DNA of 64,000 nucleotides from Pseudomonas sp. Leaf58 (GTDB lineage Bacteria; Pseudomonadota; Gammaproteobacteria; Pseudomonadales; Pseudomonadaceae): the NCBI RefSeq assembly GCF_003627215.1, contig NZ_CP032677.1:3415501-3479500 (forward strand). Direction: 5' to 3'. The notes beneath the pieces were generated by a model. The model saw nothing but the letters and a program-made list of their open reading frames with translations, made no database searches and had not been told where the DNA came from. The translations under genes and the position numbers were made by a program. Below are positions 53,016 to 63,676 of this stretch, one piece after another; position 1 is the first letter of the stretch; every line of letters starts with the position of its first letter.

Positions 53016-54812
53016 TTATCCGCCATTGGCCCGGTCACGCACCGGGCACTGGGCACGGTGCAGGTTCAGCGCGGTGTTGATGATGCCGATATGGCTGAAC
53101 GCCTGGGGGTAGTTGCCGAGCATGCGCTGGCCGGCTGGGTCGTACTGCTCGGCCAGCAGGCCAAGGTCGTTGCACAGGCCGATCAGGCGCTGGTATAGCG
53201 CCTGCGCCTGTGCCTGGCGCCCCAGCAGTACATACACGTCGGCTAACCAGAACGAACACACCAGGAAGGTGCCCTCCCCGGGGGTGAGGCCGTCGCTGCA
53301 GCGGTCGCTGTCGTAACGCAGCAGCAGGCCGTTCTTCAGCAGGCGTCGCTCGATCTGTTCGAGCGTGCGCAAAAAACGAGGGTCATCAACCGGTAAAAAG
53401 CCGGTCAGGGCAATGTGCAGCAGGCTAGCGTCCATCTCGGCCGAGCCGTAGGCCTGGACGAAAAACTGGCCGCTGGCGTCCAGGCCGTGCTCGCACACTT
53501 CACGGTGAATGTCGTTGGCCACCTGGCGATAATGCTGCCCACGTTCGCGGCCTTCTTCGGTGGTGTCGGCCAGCCCGGCGGCACGGTCAAACGCGACCCA
53601 GGCCATGACTTTGGAGTGCACGAACTGCTGCCGGCCGCCACGCACTTCCCAGATGCCTTCGTCCGGCTCGCGCCAGATGCGCTCGACGTACGGCAAGATC
53701 AAGCGCGCGATAGCGGCGCTGCGCGGGTGGCGGGGCAAACCGCCCTTGATCGCCTGGGTCATGGCATCGGCGAGTTCGCCATAGATGTCCAACTGCATCT
53801 GCTCGGACGCGGCATTGCCCACGCGTACCGGTTGCGAATGCTCGTAACCGGCCAGCCACGGCAAGGTGTATTCCTGCAGGTCGCGCTCGCCAGCCAGGCC
53901 GTACATGATCTGCATCTGCTCGGGGTTGCCGGCCACTGAGCGCAGCAGCCATTCGCGCCAAGCCTCGGCTTCGTCGAAGTAGCCAAGGTTCATGAACGCC
54001 AGCAAGGTCATGGTGGCGTCGCGCAGCCAGCAGAAGCGGTAGTCCCAGTTGCGCTCGTGGCCGATGCGCTCGGGCAGCGAGGTGGTAACCGCGGCGACAA
54101 TGCCGCCAGTGGGCGCATAGGTCATGGCCTTGAGGGTGAGTAGCGAACGGCGCACCAGTGCGGTGTACGGCCCCACCTGCGGGCAGCGGTCGGCAAAGGC
54201 CTGCCAATAGTCACGGGTGCAGGCCAGAGCAGCGTCGATGTCGCAGTCAGGTTGCAGCGGCAGGTGCGAAGGTTGGTGGCGCAGGCTGAACACCTGGCGT
54301 TGGCCTGCGCCTAGGCGAAAGCGGCAAACGGTGTGGTGATCGCGAGCGTGCGGGGCCACGGTGCTGCACAGGATCAGGCGGTCAGGGCCGGCGACGGCGC
54401 TAAGGGTGTGCGGGTCGAGCCGTTCTACCCAGGGCACGCTGCGGCCATAGTCGAAGCGCATGACCAGGTCCATTTCGAACGTGGTTTCGCCCGCGAGGCC
54501 TTCGACGATGCGCACCACCGAATTGGCCTCGCCCAGTGGCATGAAGTCGAGCACGCGGGCACGACCGCTGGCGGTCACCCAGGTGGTTTCCAGCAGCAGC
54601 GTGTCACCCAGGTATTGCCGGCTGCTATGTTCGACCGGGTCGCTGGGCGCCAGGCGCCAGCGGCCGTTTTCTTCATTGCCCAGCAGGGCGGCGAATACCG
54701 CGGGGGCGTCGAAGCGGGGCAGGCACAGCCAGTCGAGCGAGCCATCGCGGCTGACCAGGGCGGCGCTACGGCAATTGCCCAGCAGGGCGTAGTCTTCGAT
54801 GTGGGCGGGCAT
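53016..54812 (-). CDS. glycoside hydrolase family 15 protein (glucoamylase/trehalase-like)
   Basis: This 598-residue protein begins IEDYALLGNCRSAALVSRDG and DWLCLPRFDAPAVFAALLG, the bacterial GH15 N-terminal barrel. The (alpha/alpha)6 catalytic domain follows, with RNWDYRFCWLRDATMTLLAF containing the substrate-binding Trp-Arg-Asp. Two acidic residues in DEGIWEVRGG and the later LTPGEGTFLVCSFWLADVYV fit the catalytic pair. Family members hydrolyse alpha-glucans or trehalose. The gene lies upstream of zwf-gnd and near the glg/tre cluster, so a glucose-supplying role is reasonable. It starts 83 bases after zwf ends. Confidence 0.9.
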   Translation of the reverse strand: MPAHIEDYALLGNCRSAALVSRDGSLDWLCLPRFDAPAVFAALLGNEENGRWRLAPSDPVEHSSRQYLGDTLLLETTWVTASGRARVLDFMPLGEANSVVRIVEGLAGETTFEMDLVMRFDYGRSVPWVERLDPHTLSAVAGPDRLILCSTVAPHARDHHTVCRFRLGAGQRQVFSLRHQPSHLPLQPDCDIDAALACTRDYWQAFADRCPQVGPYTALVRRSLLTLKAMTYAPTGGIVAAVTTSLPERIGHERNWDYRFCWLRDATMTLLAFMNLGYFDEAEAWREWLLRSVAGNPEQMQIMYGLAGERDLQEYTLPWLAGYEHSQPVRVGNAASEQMQLDIYGELADAMTQAIKGGLPRHPRSAAIARLILPYVERIWREPDEGIWEVRGGRQQFVHSKVMAWVAFDRAAGLADTTEEGRERGQHYRQVANDIHREVCEHGLDASGQFFVQAYGSAEMDASLLHIALTGFLPVDDPRFLRTLEQIERRLLKNGLLLRYDSDRCSDGLTPGEGTFLVCSFWLADVYVLLGRQAQAQALYQRLIGLCNDLGLLAEQYDPAGQRMLGNYPQAFSHIGIINTALNLHRAQCPVRDRANGG

Positions 54813-54895
54813 TGGGGCTCCTTTATCTGTTCACCTGTGGCGGCCCTTTCGCCGGCTAAACCCGCGCAAAGGCCGCCACTGGCTTTAGCAAAACC

Positions 54896-56397
<1,502 letters not shown>

Positions 56398-56401
<4 letters not shown>

Positions 56402-57381
56402 TCGCCTTTCTTCTCGACGTGGCCACCAAAGCCCAGGCGCATGGCCGAGAGAATTTTGTCACCGTAGGTGCCCTGCTGCTGGCGCGAGCGGAACCGGGCG
56501 AACAGCGCGCTGGACAGCACCGGCACCGGCACCGCCTGCTCGACCGCGGCATCGATGGTCCAGCGGCCTTCGCCACTGTCGGACACCGAGCCACTGAACT
56601 GCGACAGCTGCGGGTCGGCCACCAACGCGTCGGCGGTAAGGTCGAGCAGCCACGAGGTAACCACGCTGCCGCGCCGCCACACTTCAGCGATCTCGGCCAC
56701 GTTCAAGTCGAAGCGCTGGTCCTCCGGCAACTCGCTGCCACCCTTGCTGCGCAGCAGGTCGAAACCTTCGGCATAGGCCTGCATCAGGCCGTATTCAATG
56801 CCGTTGTGCACCATTTTCACGTAATGCCCGGCGCCGGGTGGGCCGGCGTGGATGTAGCCGTGTTCGGCGCGCTGGTGCTCGCCGCTACGGCCATGGGTAC
56901 GCGCAATGTCACCCACACCCGGTGCCAACGCCTTGAACAGCGGTTCCAGGCGCTCGAATACGTCCTTTTCGCCACCGATCATCATGCAGTAGCCACGGTC
57001 CAGGCCCCACACACCGCCGGAGGTGCCCACGTCCAGGTAATGCAGCCCGCGCTTGGCCAGTTCGCCGGCACGGCGCATGTCGTCCTTGTAGAAGGTGTTG
57101 CCGCCATCGATGATCGCATCGCCCGGCTCCAGCAACTCGGCCAGTTGCGCGATGGTTTGCTCGGTGGGCTCACCGGCCGGCAGCATTACCCACACCGCGC
57201 GCGGTGCTTTAAGTTTTTGTACCAGCGCACCAAGGTCGTGAGCACCCTGGGCGCCCTCGCCCTCCAAACCGCTGATGGCCTCGCGGTTGCGGTCGTGCAC
57301 CACAGTGCGGTGGCCGGCGCGCATCAGGCGCCTTGCAATGTTGCCGCCCATGCGGCCCAGCCCGATAATTCCCAGTTGCAT
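56398..57381 (-). CDS. gnd: 6-phosphogluconate dehydrogenase, short (NAD-preferring) type
   Basis: This 327-residue enzyme decarboxylates 6-phosphogluconate to ribulose-5-phosphate. It is the short bacterial form (YqeC/Gnd type, about 300 residues), not the 470-residue form. Rossmann motif [19 protein letters not shown] is at the N-terminus, with [20 protein letters not shown] and [20 protein letters not shown] holding the substrate residues. The ATG at 57381 is chosen because it begins the Rossmann strand. The stop overlaps zwf. A segment [18 protein letters not shown] looks standard for this subgroup. Confidence 0.94.
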
Positions 57382-57587
57382 GAGCCGATGCTCCCTTTGC
57401 GAAATAAATGACACAACACAGTCCAGCTTTTCAGATTAGTCCAGGGTACCGCTCAAGGGTTCAGCGACGAACGGCGAGACCACGATAAACAAAAAAGTTC
57501 CCAAGGCCTGCGAAAGAATCCAGAATGCGCCCCGCGTGAAGCGTCTACGCTTTGACTTGTCACTAGCCAAAACCGCGAGGTGTGCTC

Positions 57588-57755
57588 ATGGGTACTTTGA
57601 TGCCTGCAACCCCAACCCAGACACTCTATGTTTCCGTGCGCCGTGATGAGCTGCGTAAATTGAAGGATGAACGCGACCAATTGCGTGAACAGGTGGCCCA
57701 GTTGAACCTGCTGCTGGCGCAACAACGCGCGGGTGACAACGCTTTCAGCCTCTGA
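57588..57755 (+). CDS. small 55-residue coiled-coil protein
   Basis: This 55-codon frame starts at an ATG with a gagg ribosome-binding site (57577-57580) and ends at TGA. The product begins MGTLMPATPTQTLYVSVRR and continues into a highly charged helix (DELRKLKDERDQLREQVAQL) with leucines at heptad-like spacing, so a short parallel coiled coil or helix-dimer is likely. Codon use resembles the neighbouring genes. It lies alone between divergent gnd and glgA. I do not recognise a family. It is too short for standard 60-residue cut-offs, so it may be missed in annotations. Confidence 0.7.
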   Translation: MGTLMPATPTQTLYVSVRRDELRKLKDERDQLREQVAQLNLLLAQQRAGDNAFSL

Positions 57756-57960
57756 TTTTCCCTTCTTGCGTGGGGGTTGCACAGCTCCCACCTTGCTGAT
57801 CCCCCTTTTCAGCTTTTCCAAGCCCGCCTTTACGCGCCCCATCTTGGTGCATGCGCCCACGCCGGCCACAATTTGGCGCACCGCAAAACCACCCCCTGCG
57901 CACTTGTTCAAAGTCGAACACAAACGCCAACGTTTGCGTCTATTGCGCACCCTCACATTA

Positions 57961-58002
57961 GTGACCAGTGGGTCACCTTTTTATCTCTTTCTCTCCTACA
58001 CT
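57961..58002 (+). promoter_or_regulatory. palindrome followed by a CTACACT box
   Basis: GTGACCAGTGGGTCAC is a perfect 6-bp inverted repeat around AGTG. CTACACT (57996-58002) resembles the -10 of stationary-phase (RpoS) promoters. The palindrome would overlap the -35 region, an arrangement that would suit a repressor or activator. Both calls are pattern-based. Confidence 0.35.
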
Positions 58003-58051
58003 CGGGTTTCGGCCCGCCATTTGCTCAACGGAAGAGTGACGAAAAAAAGTC

Positions 58052-58080
58052 GAACTTTCCGGAAAGCGGGCAGGTCAGGA
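58052..58080 (+). promoter_or_regulatory. weak AlgU (sigma-22)-like promoter
   Basis: GAACTT at 58052-58057 is the exact -35 of AlgU promoters. Seventeen bases later TCAGG matches the TCTGA -10 at only three of five positions. Confidence 0.25.
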
Positions 58081-58293
58081 ACTAAGTAGGCCAAACGCCA
58101 AGGGACTTCCCCGCCGCGGCCGACACACCTCAACCAGCCCAATCGCCTTCGGCCGGAATGCCGATCGCGCCGTGCCTGCGCGCACGATCCCGGAGCATGG
58201 AACGCACTACGCAACATTCAGAACCAGAGAGAACCAGCACGAAACATCGCCACGGGTGCCAGCACCCGGCCAAGCATAGGGACGGAGAGAAGT

Positions 58294-59853
58294 ATGATCA
58301 GTGCCGCTGTCGAGCCTCACGTAGATTCATTCAACCCGGACAACCGCGAACCGCTCACCCCGGAGTTCGCCACGACAGGCAAGGCACCCGGCGCCCAGCG
58401 CCAGCACAACCGCAACAAGCGCAAGATTTTGTTCGTCACCTCGGAAATTGCCGACCTGGTGAAAACCGGCGGCCTGGGTGACGTGTCTGCCGCCCTGCCC
58501 CGCGCCTTGGCGCACCTGCACGACGTGCGGGTGCTGATCCCCGGTTACCGCCAGGTGATGGAAAGCGACAACCCCATCCACATCGTCGGTGAACTGGGCG
58601 GCCACGCCGCCCTGCCACCGTGCAAGATCGGGCGTATGGACATGGCCGATGGCTTGGTCATCTATGTACTGATCTGCCCCGAGTTGTACCAGCGTGACGG
58701 CACCCCCTATGGTGCCAACAACGGCCGCGACTGGCCCGACAACCACATCCGCTTCGCCCGCTTGGGCCTGGCCGCCGCCGAAATCGCGGCCGGCGAAGGC
58801 AAGATCCACTGGCAGCCCGAAGTGGTGCATGCCCACGACTGGCCAGCCGGCCTGGCGCCGGCCTACATGCACTGGCGCGGGCTGAGTACGCCAACCTTGT
58901 TCACCATCCACAACCTGGCCTACCAGGGTGTGTACAGCCGCGGCTGCAGCCCGGAGCTGGCGATCCCCGAGCACGCCATGCAGCAAGAAGGCATGGAGTT
59001 CTACGGCAAGCTGTCGTTCCTCAAGGCCGGCCTGGCCTACTCCAGCCACATCACCACGGTCAGCGCCACCTATGCGCGGGAAATCACCACCCCGGAATTC
59101 GGCTGCGGCCTGGACGGTTTTCTCGCCAGCAAGGCCCAGCAAGGCCTGCTCGGCGGCATCCCCAACGGCATCGACGAAAGCTGGGACTCGGCCACCGACA
59201 AGCACCTGCAGCACAACTTCAGCATCAATGACTGGGAAGGCAAGGCGCGCAACACCCAGGAAGTGCGCGCGCTGTTCAACCTGCAAGCGTCGGACGGCCC
59301 GCTGTTCGCCGTGGTCTCGCGCCTGGTCTACCAAAAGGGCCTGGACCTGACCTTGGGCGTGGCCGACTACATCGTCGAGCAAGGCGGGCAAATTGCGATC
59401 ATCGGCCGCGGTGAGCCGGAAGAAGAGCAGGCCATGCGCGAACTGGCACTGCGTCACCCAGGCCGCATTGGCGTACGCATTGGTTTCAACGAAACCGACG
59501 CGCGGCGCATGTTCGCCGGCAGCGACTTCCTGTTGATGCCGTCGCGCTACGAGCCGTGCGGCCTCAGCCAAATGTATGCGCAGCGCTTCGGTTCGCTGCC
59601 AGTGGCGCGCAACACCGGCGGGTTGGCCGACACCATCGAATGCGGCGTTACTGGTTTCCTGTTCAACGAGTCGACTGTGGAGAGCTACCGCCAGGCCCTT
59701 AGCCGCGCGTTTTATGTGTACGGCAAGAAGGACCTGCTGAACGCCATGCGCTGCCTGTCGATGACCCAGCCCTTCAACTGGTGCCAGGCCGTGGAACCCT
59801 ATGCGCGCCTATACGAGGACCTGGTCAAGCAGGCGCAGTTCAGCCACTACTGA
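58294..59853 (+). CDS. glgA: glycogen synthase, ADP-glucose type
   Basis: This 519-residue GT5 enzyme elongates alpha-1,4-glucan from ADP-glucose. The N-terminal KILFVTSEIADLVKTGGLGDV contains the KTGGL nucleotide-binding motif. The family active-site elements VVHAHDWPAGLAPAY, SRLVYQKGLDL and MPSRYEPCGLSQMYAQRFG are intact. A 40-residue polar arm precedes the first strand. The start at 58294 has gaga-rich sequence (ggagagaag). treZ begins 15 bases after the stop, so polymer synthesis is transcribed together with its conversion to trehalose. Confidence 0.95.
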   Translation: MISAAVEPHVDSFNPDNREPLTPEFATTGKAPGAQRQHNRNKRKILFVTSEIADLVKTGGLGDVSAALPRALAHLHDVRVLIPGYRQVMESDNPIHIVGELGGHAALPPCKIGRMDMADGLVIYVLICPELYQRDGTPYGANNGRDWPDNHIRFARLGLAAAEIAAGEGKIHWQPEVVHAHDWPAGLAPAYMHWRGLSTPTLFTIHNLAYQGVYSRGCSPELAIPEHAMQQEGMEFYGKLSFLKAGLAYSSHITTVSATYAREITTPEFGCGLDGFLASKAQQGLLGGIPNGIDESWDSATDKHLQHNFSINDWEGKARNTQEVRALFNLQASDGPLFAVVSRLVYQKGLDLTLGVADYIVEQGGQIAIIGRGEPEEEQAMRELALRHPGRIGVRIGFNETDARRMFAGSDFLLMPSRYEPCGLSQMYAQRFGSLPVARNTGGLADTIECGVTGFLFNESTVESYRQALSRAFYVYGKKDLLNAMRCLSMTQPFNWCQAVEPYARLYEDLVKQAQFSHY

Positions 59854-59867
59854 GCGGGGAGCAGAAG

Positions 59868-61610
59868 ATGCACAGGCATGGCGCACACTTGCTGGACGCC
59901 ACGTCGGCGCGCTTCGCCCTCTGGGCGCCGGATGCGCGCAGCGTGAGCGTGAAATTGGAGCAGCAACCGGCCGTCGAGTTGCTGCCCGCGGAGGACGGCT
60001 GGTTCACCGGAGTAGCCCGGTGCCAGGCCGGTGACCGTTATCACTACCTTGTAGACGGCAAATTGCAAGTGGCCGACCCGGCCTCGCGCTACCAGCCCGA
60101 GGGTGTGCAGGGGCCCAGCCAGGTGGTGGATGTGGCCAGTTATGCCTGGCAGCACCCCTGGCAGGGCCGGCCCTGGCACGAAGCGGTGATCCAGGAGCTG
60201 CATGTCGGCCTGCTCGACGGCTATACCGGGGTTGCCCGGCAGTTGCCGCGCCTGGCCGAAATCGGCATCAGTGCGGTCGAGCTGATGCCCCTTGGGCAGT
60301 TCCCTGGCGAGCGCAACTGGGGTTATGACGGCGTGCTGCCCTATGCGCCGCAACACACCTATGGCAGCCCCGAGCAGTTATGCGCACTGGTCGACCAGGC
60401 GCACGGCGAAGGGCTGATGGTGCTGGTGGATGTGGTTTACAACCACTTTGGCCCCGACGGCAATTACCTGCACCAGTATGCCAGCGCGTTTTTTCGCGAA
60501 GACCGGCAGACGCCATGGGGCGCCGCCATCGACTTCCGCCGCCCGCAGGTACGCGAATACTTTATCCAAAATGCCCTGATGTGGGTGTGCGATTACCGCT
60601 GCGACGGCCTGCGCCTGGATGCCGTGCATGCCATCGACCAGCCCGACTTTTTGGTCGAACTGGCGCAGCGGGTGCGCGCCAGCGTGGCGCCGGGCCGCCA
60701 GGTGTGGCTGGTGCTGGAAAACGAACACAACCAGGCTTTTTTGCTGGAGCAAGGCTTCGACGCCCAGTGGAACGACGACGGCCACAATGCCCTGCATGTG
60801 CTGCTAACCGGTGAAACCGAAGGTTACTACGCCGATTACCAACACCGCCCCATTGAACAATTGGCGCGCTGCCTGGGCGAAGGCTTTGTGTTCCAGGGCC
60901 AGGCTAACCGTCACGGTACGCCACGCGGCGAACCCAGCGCACACCTGGCGCCCAGCGCCTTTGTGCTGTTTTTGCAGAACCACGACCAAATCGGCAACCG
61001 CGCCCTGGGCGAACGCCTGACCCGCCTGTGCCCGCCGCCTGCCCTGCGAGCGGCCACTGGCCTGTTGCTGTTGGCGCCGATGATCCCGCTTTTGTTCATG
61101 GGCGATGAAGACGGCAGTTGCCGGCCGTTCCTGTTCTTTACCGACTTCCATGACCAACTGGCCGACGCCGTACGCGAAGGCCGTCGCGCGGAGTTCGCCC
61201 ACTTCACCGCGTTTGCCGACCCCGAGCAGCGCGAGCGCATTCCTGACCCCAATGCTGAACAAACCTTCGCGGCGTCGCGCCTACAAAACAACGAGGTCAT
61301 CGCTGGCTGGCACGGCCTCTACCAACAACTGCTCGACCTGCGCCGCCGCCATGTAATCCCGCACCTGCCCGGCAGCCGTGCACTGGGCGCCGAAGTCCAC
61401 AGCGACAAAGCATTGACGGCACGCTGGCGCCTGGGCAATGGCAACACGCTGCGTATCGACCTGAACCTAGCCGCCAACCCACAGCCGGTCGAGCTGCCGG
61501 CACCGGCCTTCCGGTTGTATGACAGCAGCGACACCCGCCACCCCGATACCCATCTGGCCGGCTACTGCTGCGTGGTCAGCCTGCTTCCCCCTGCCCAGGA
61601 GCGCCCATGA
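59868..61610 (+). CDS. treZ: TreZ, malto-oligosyltrehalose trehalohydrolase
   Basis: This 580-residue GH13 enzyme releases trehalose from the end of malto-oligosyltrehalose made by TreY. An N-terminal beta-sandwich (FALWAPDARSVSVKLE) is followed by the barrel. Catalytic segments are MVLVDVVYNHFGPDGNYL, CDGLRLDAVHAI (nucleophile Asp), WLVLENEHNQAF (Glu) and LQNHDQIGNRALGERL (Asp). The ATG at 59868 begins the domain directly; an in-frame start at 59781 lies inside glgA. The stop overlaps malQ by four bases. Confidence 0.95.
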   Translation: MHRHGAHLLDATSARFALWAPDARSVSVKLEQQPAVELLPAEDGWFTGVARCQAGDRYHYLVDGKLQVADPASRYQPEGVQGPSQVVDVASYAWQHPWQGRPWHEAVIQELHVGLLDGYTGVARQLPRLAEIGISAVELMPLGQFPGERNWGYDGVLPYAPQHTYGSPEQLCALVDQAHGEGLMVLVDVVYNHFGPDGNYLHQYASAFFREDRQTPWGAAIDFRRPQVREYFIQNALMWVCDYRCDGLRLDAVHAIDQPDFLVELAQRVRASVAPGRQVWLVLENEHNQAFLLEQGFDAQWNDDGHNALHVLLTGETEGYYADYQHRPIEQLARCLGEGFVFQGQANRHGTPRGEPSAHLAPSAFVLFLQNHDQIGNRALGERLTRLCPPPALRAATGLLLLAPMIPLLFMGDEDGSCRPFLFFTDFHDQLADAVREGRRAEFAHFTAFADPEQRERIPDPNAEQTFAASRLQNNEVIAGWHGLYQQLLDLRRRHVIPHLPGSRALGAEVHSDKALTARWRLGNGNTLRIDLNLAANPQPVELPAPAFRLYDSSDTRHPDTHLAGYCCVVSLLPPAQERP

Positions 61611-63676
61611 GCGAAACTGCCCTGCACCGCCTGGCGTCCCGCGTCGGGCTGAGCCGCGACTGGATCGACGCCAATGCCCAGCCCCAGCGCGTCAGTGACG
61701 CAGTATTGCGCAATATTCTCGAGGGCCTGGGCCACCCTGCCGCCGATGACGCGGCCATCGCCGCCAGCCTGCGCGCCGTGGAAACCGCCGAAGACAGCGA
61801 GCACCTGCCGCCACTACTCACCGCCGATCAGGGCCAGCCACTGGCGCTGGCGCGCTACTTCAGTGCCGCCAGCGTCGCCCACTGCACCCTCGAAGACCAC
61901 ACCTCACTCACCCTCAGCCTCGACGACCAGGCCCGCCTGCCCGGTGCGCTGCCGATTGGCTACCACCAGGTGGAAATCGACAGCCGCCGCTTCACCGTGG
62001 CCGTCGCCCCGCCCCGCTGCTACAGCCTTGCCGACGCGGTGCAGCAGCCACCGCCGCGCTGCTGGGGCCTGGCGGTGCAGTTGTACAGCCTGCGCCGCCC
62101 CGGCGATGGCGGCTATGGCGACTGCCTGGCCTTGGAGCAACTGGCCCGCTCGGCCGCCGAGCGTGGCGCCGATGCGCTGGCCATCAGCCCGATTCACGCC
62201 CTGTCGGCCCACGACCAGGAGCACTACAGCCCCTACTCGCCCTCTAGCCGGCTGCTGCTCAACACGCTGTACGCCAGCCCGTCCGCGGTGCTGGGCGAGC
62301 GTGCGGTGCGCGTGGCCATCGAAGCCTGTGGCCTGGCGCAACAGCTGGAGGATTTGCAACAACACCCGCTGGTCGATTGGCCGCGCGCCGCCAGCGCCCG
62401 CCTGCGCCTGCTCGAAGCCCTGTACGAGGGTTTCAGCCAAGCCGACCACCCGCTGCGCAGCGACTTCGACAGTTTCCGCGAAGCGGGCGGCCAGGCCCTG
62501 GAGCACCATTGCCGCTTCGAGGTGCTGCAGGCGCAGGCGGTGGAACAGGGCCTGGGGGCCGACTGGCGCAACTGGCCCAAGGCCTGGCACGACCCGTATC
62601 ACCCGGAAGTGGAGGCCTTCGCCAGCGCCTACCCGGCCAAGGTCGAGTTCCACGCTTTCTGCCAATGGCTGACCGAACGGGGCCTGCAACGCGCTCAGCA
62701 AGCAGCACGCGGCAACGGCATGGCGGTTGGCCTGATCGCTGACTTGGCGGTGGGTGCCGACGGTGCCGGCAGCCAGGCCTGGAGCCGCCAGGACGAGTTG
62801 CTGGCAGGTTTGAACGTGGGCGCCCCGCCCGACATCCTCAACCGCGCGGGCCAAGATTGGGGCATCTGCGCCTTTTCACCCGAAGGCCTCAAGCGCAACG
62901 GCTACCGTGCCTTCATCGAGATGCTGCGGGCCAACCTTGCGCATGCCGGCGGCCTGCGCATCGACCATGTCATGGGCCTGCGCCGGCTGTGGCTGATCCC
63001 ACAGGGGGCCAAGCCCAGCGAAGGGGCGTACCTCAACTACCCGCTGGACGACCTGTTGCGCCTGCTGGCGCTGGAGTCGGTGCGCCACCAGGCGATCATC
63101 CTCGGTGAAGACTTGGGCACCGTGCCCGACGGCTTGCGCGAGCAACTGGCCGGCAAAGCCGTGCTGGGCATGCGCGTGCTGCCGTTCGAGCAGTCCCAGC
63201 CCGGCCAGTTCACGCCGATTCTAGACTGGCCGGACAACGCCCTGGCCACCACCGGCACCCACGACTTGGCGCCGCTGGCCGGCTGGCTGGCAAACCGTGA
63301 TATCGACTGGAGCCACCGCTTGCAGCTGATCGACGCGGCCACCGAACTGCACTGGCGCCACGCCCGCCAGAAGGAGCACGACGGCCTGCGCCATACCCTG
63401 GAGGCCAACTACGGCGCATTGGCCGACAACGACGCGCTGATCGATGCGGCCATCCGCTACCTGGGCCACACCCGCGCACCACTGGTGCTGCTGCCGCTCG
63501 AAGACCTGCTGGGCTGCGACGAGCAAGCCAACCTGCCCGGCACTACCAGCGGCCACCCCAACTGGCGCCGCCGCTTTGCCCGGCCAACCGCTGAGTTGCT
63601 TGACGACGAAGATGCCGCGCGGCGCCTGGAACTGCTGGCCCAAGCCCGCGAACAAGCCTGGGAGCGTGACCGATGA
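61607..63676 (+). CDS. malQ: MalQ, 4-alpha-glucanotransferase
   Basis: This 689-residue GH77 enzyme transfers maltodextrin segments and adjusts chain length for TreY. The first 130 residues are an extra N-terminal region seen in proteobacterial MalQ. The GH77 barrel follows, with WGLAVQLYSLRRPGDGGYGD, DILNRAGQDWGICAFSPEGL and GGLRIDHVMGLRRLW (nucleophile Asp). It continues with AIILGEDLGTVPDGLRE (Glu) and TTGTHDLAPLAGW (Asp). It overlaps treZ and treY by four bases each, so the operon is tightly coupled. Confidence 0.95.
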   Translation: MSETALHRLASRVGLSRDWIDANAQPQRVSDAVLRNILEGLGHPAADDAAIAASLRAVETAEDSEHLPPLLTADQGQPLALARYFSAASVAHCTLEDHTSLTLSLDDQARLPGALPIGYHQVEIDSRRFTVAVAPPRCYSLADAVQQPPPRCWGLAVQLYSLRRPGDGGYGDCLALEQLARSAAERGADALAISPIHALSAHDQEHYSPYSPSSRLLLNTLYASPSAVLGERAVRVAIEACGLAQQLEDLQQHPLVDWPRAASARLRLLEALYEGFSQADHPLRSDFDSFREAGGQALEHHCRFEVLQAQAVEQGLGADWRNWPKAWHDPYHPEVEAFASAYPAKVEFHAFCQWLTERGLQRAQQAARGNGMAVGLIADLAVGADGAGSQAWSRQDELLAGLNVGAPPDILNRAGQDWGICAFSPEGLKRNGYRAFIEMLRANLAHAGGLRIDHVMGLRRLWLIPQGAKPSEGAYLNYPLDDLLRLLALESVRHQAIILGEDLGTVPDGLREQLAGKAVLGMRVLPFEQSQPGQFTPILDWPDNALATTGTHDLAPLAGWLANRDIDWSHRLQLIDAATELHWRHARQKEHDGLRHTLEANYGALADNDALIDAAIRYLGHTRAPLVLLPLEDLLGCDEQANLPGTTSGHPNWRRRFARPTAELLDDEDAARRLELLAQAREQAWERDR

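Larger units (their letters stand above)
57756..58293. other. 538-bp gap upstream of glgA with regulatory-looking sequences
   Basis: Overlapping frames here (57733-58089 in two phases) show no conserved character and are probably not genes. Signals seen are a 16-bp palindrome at 57961-57976, a CTACACT box at 57996-58002, and a GAACTT box at 58052-58057. The last 200 bases before glgA are GC-rich leader without a clear fold. Confidence 0.5.

Noticed and set aside
57733..58089. Two overlapping frames downstream of the 55-codon gene.
   Set aside because: No ribosome-binding site and no conserved character. They overlap each other and the promoter-like sequences.
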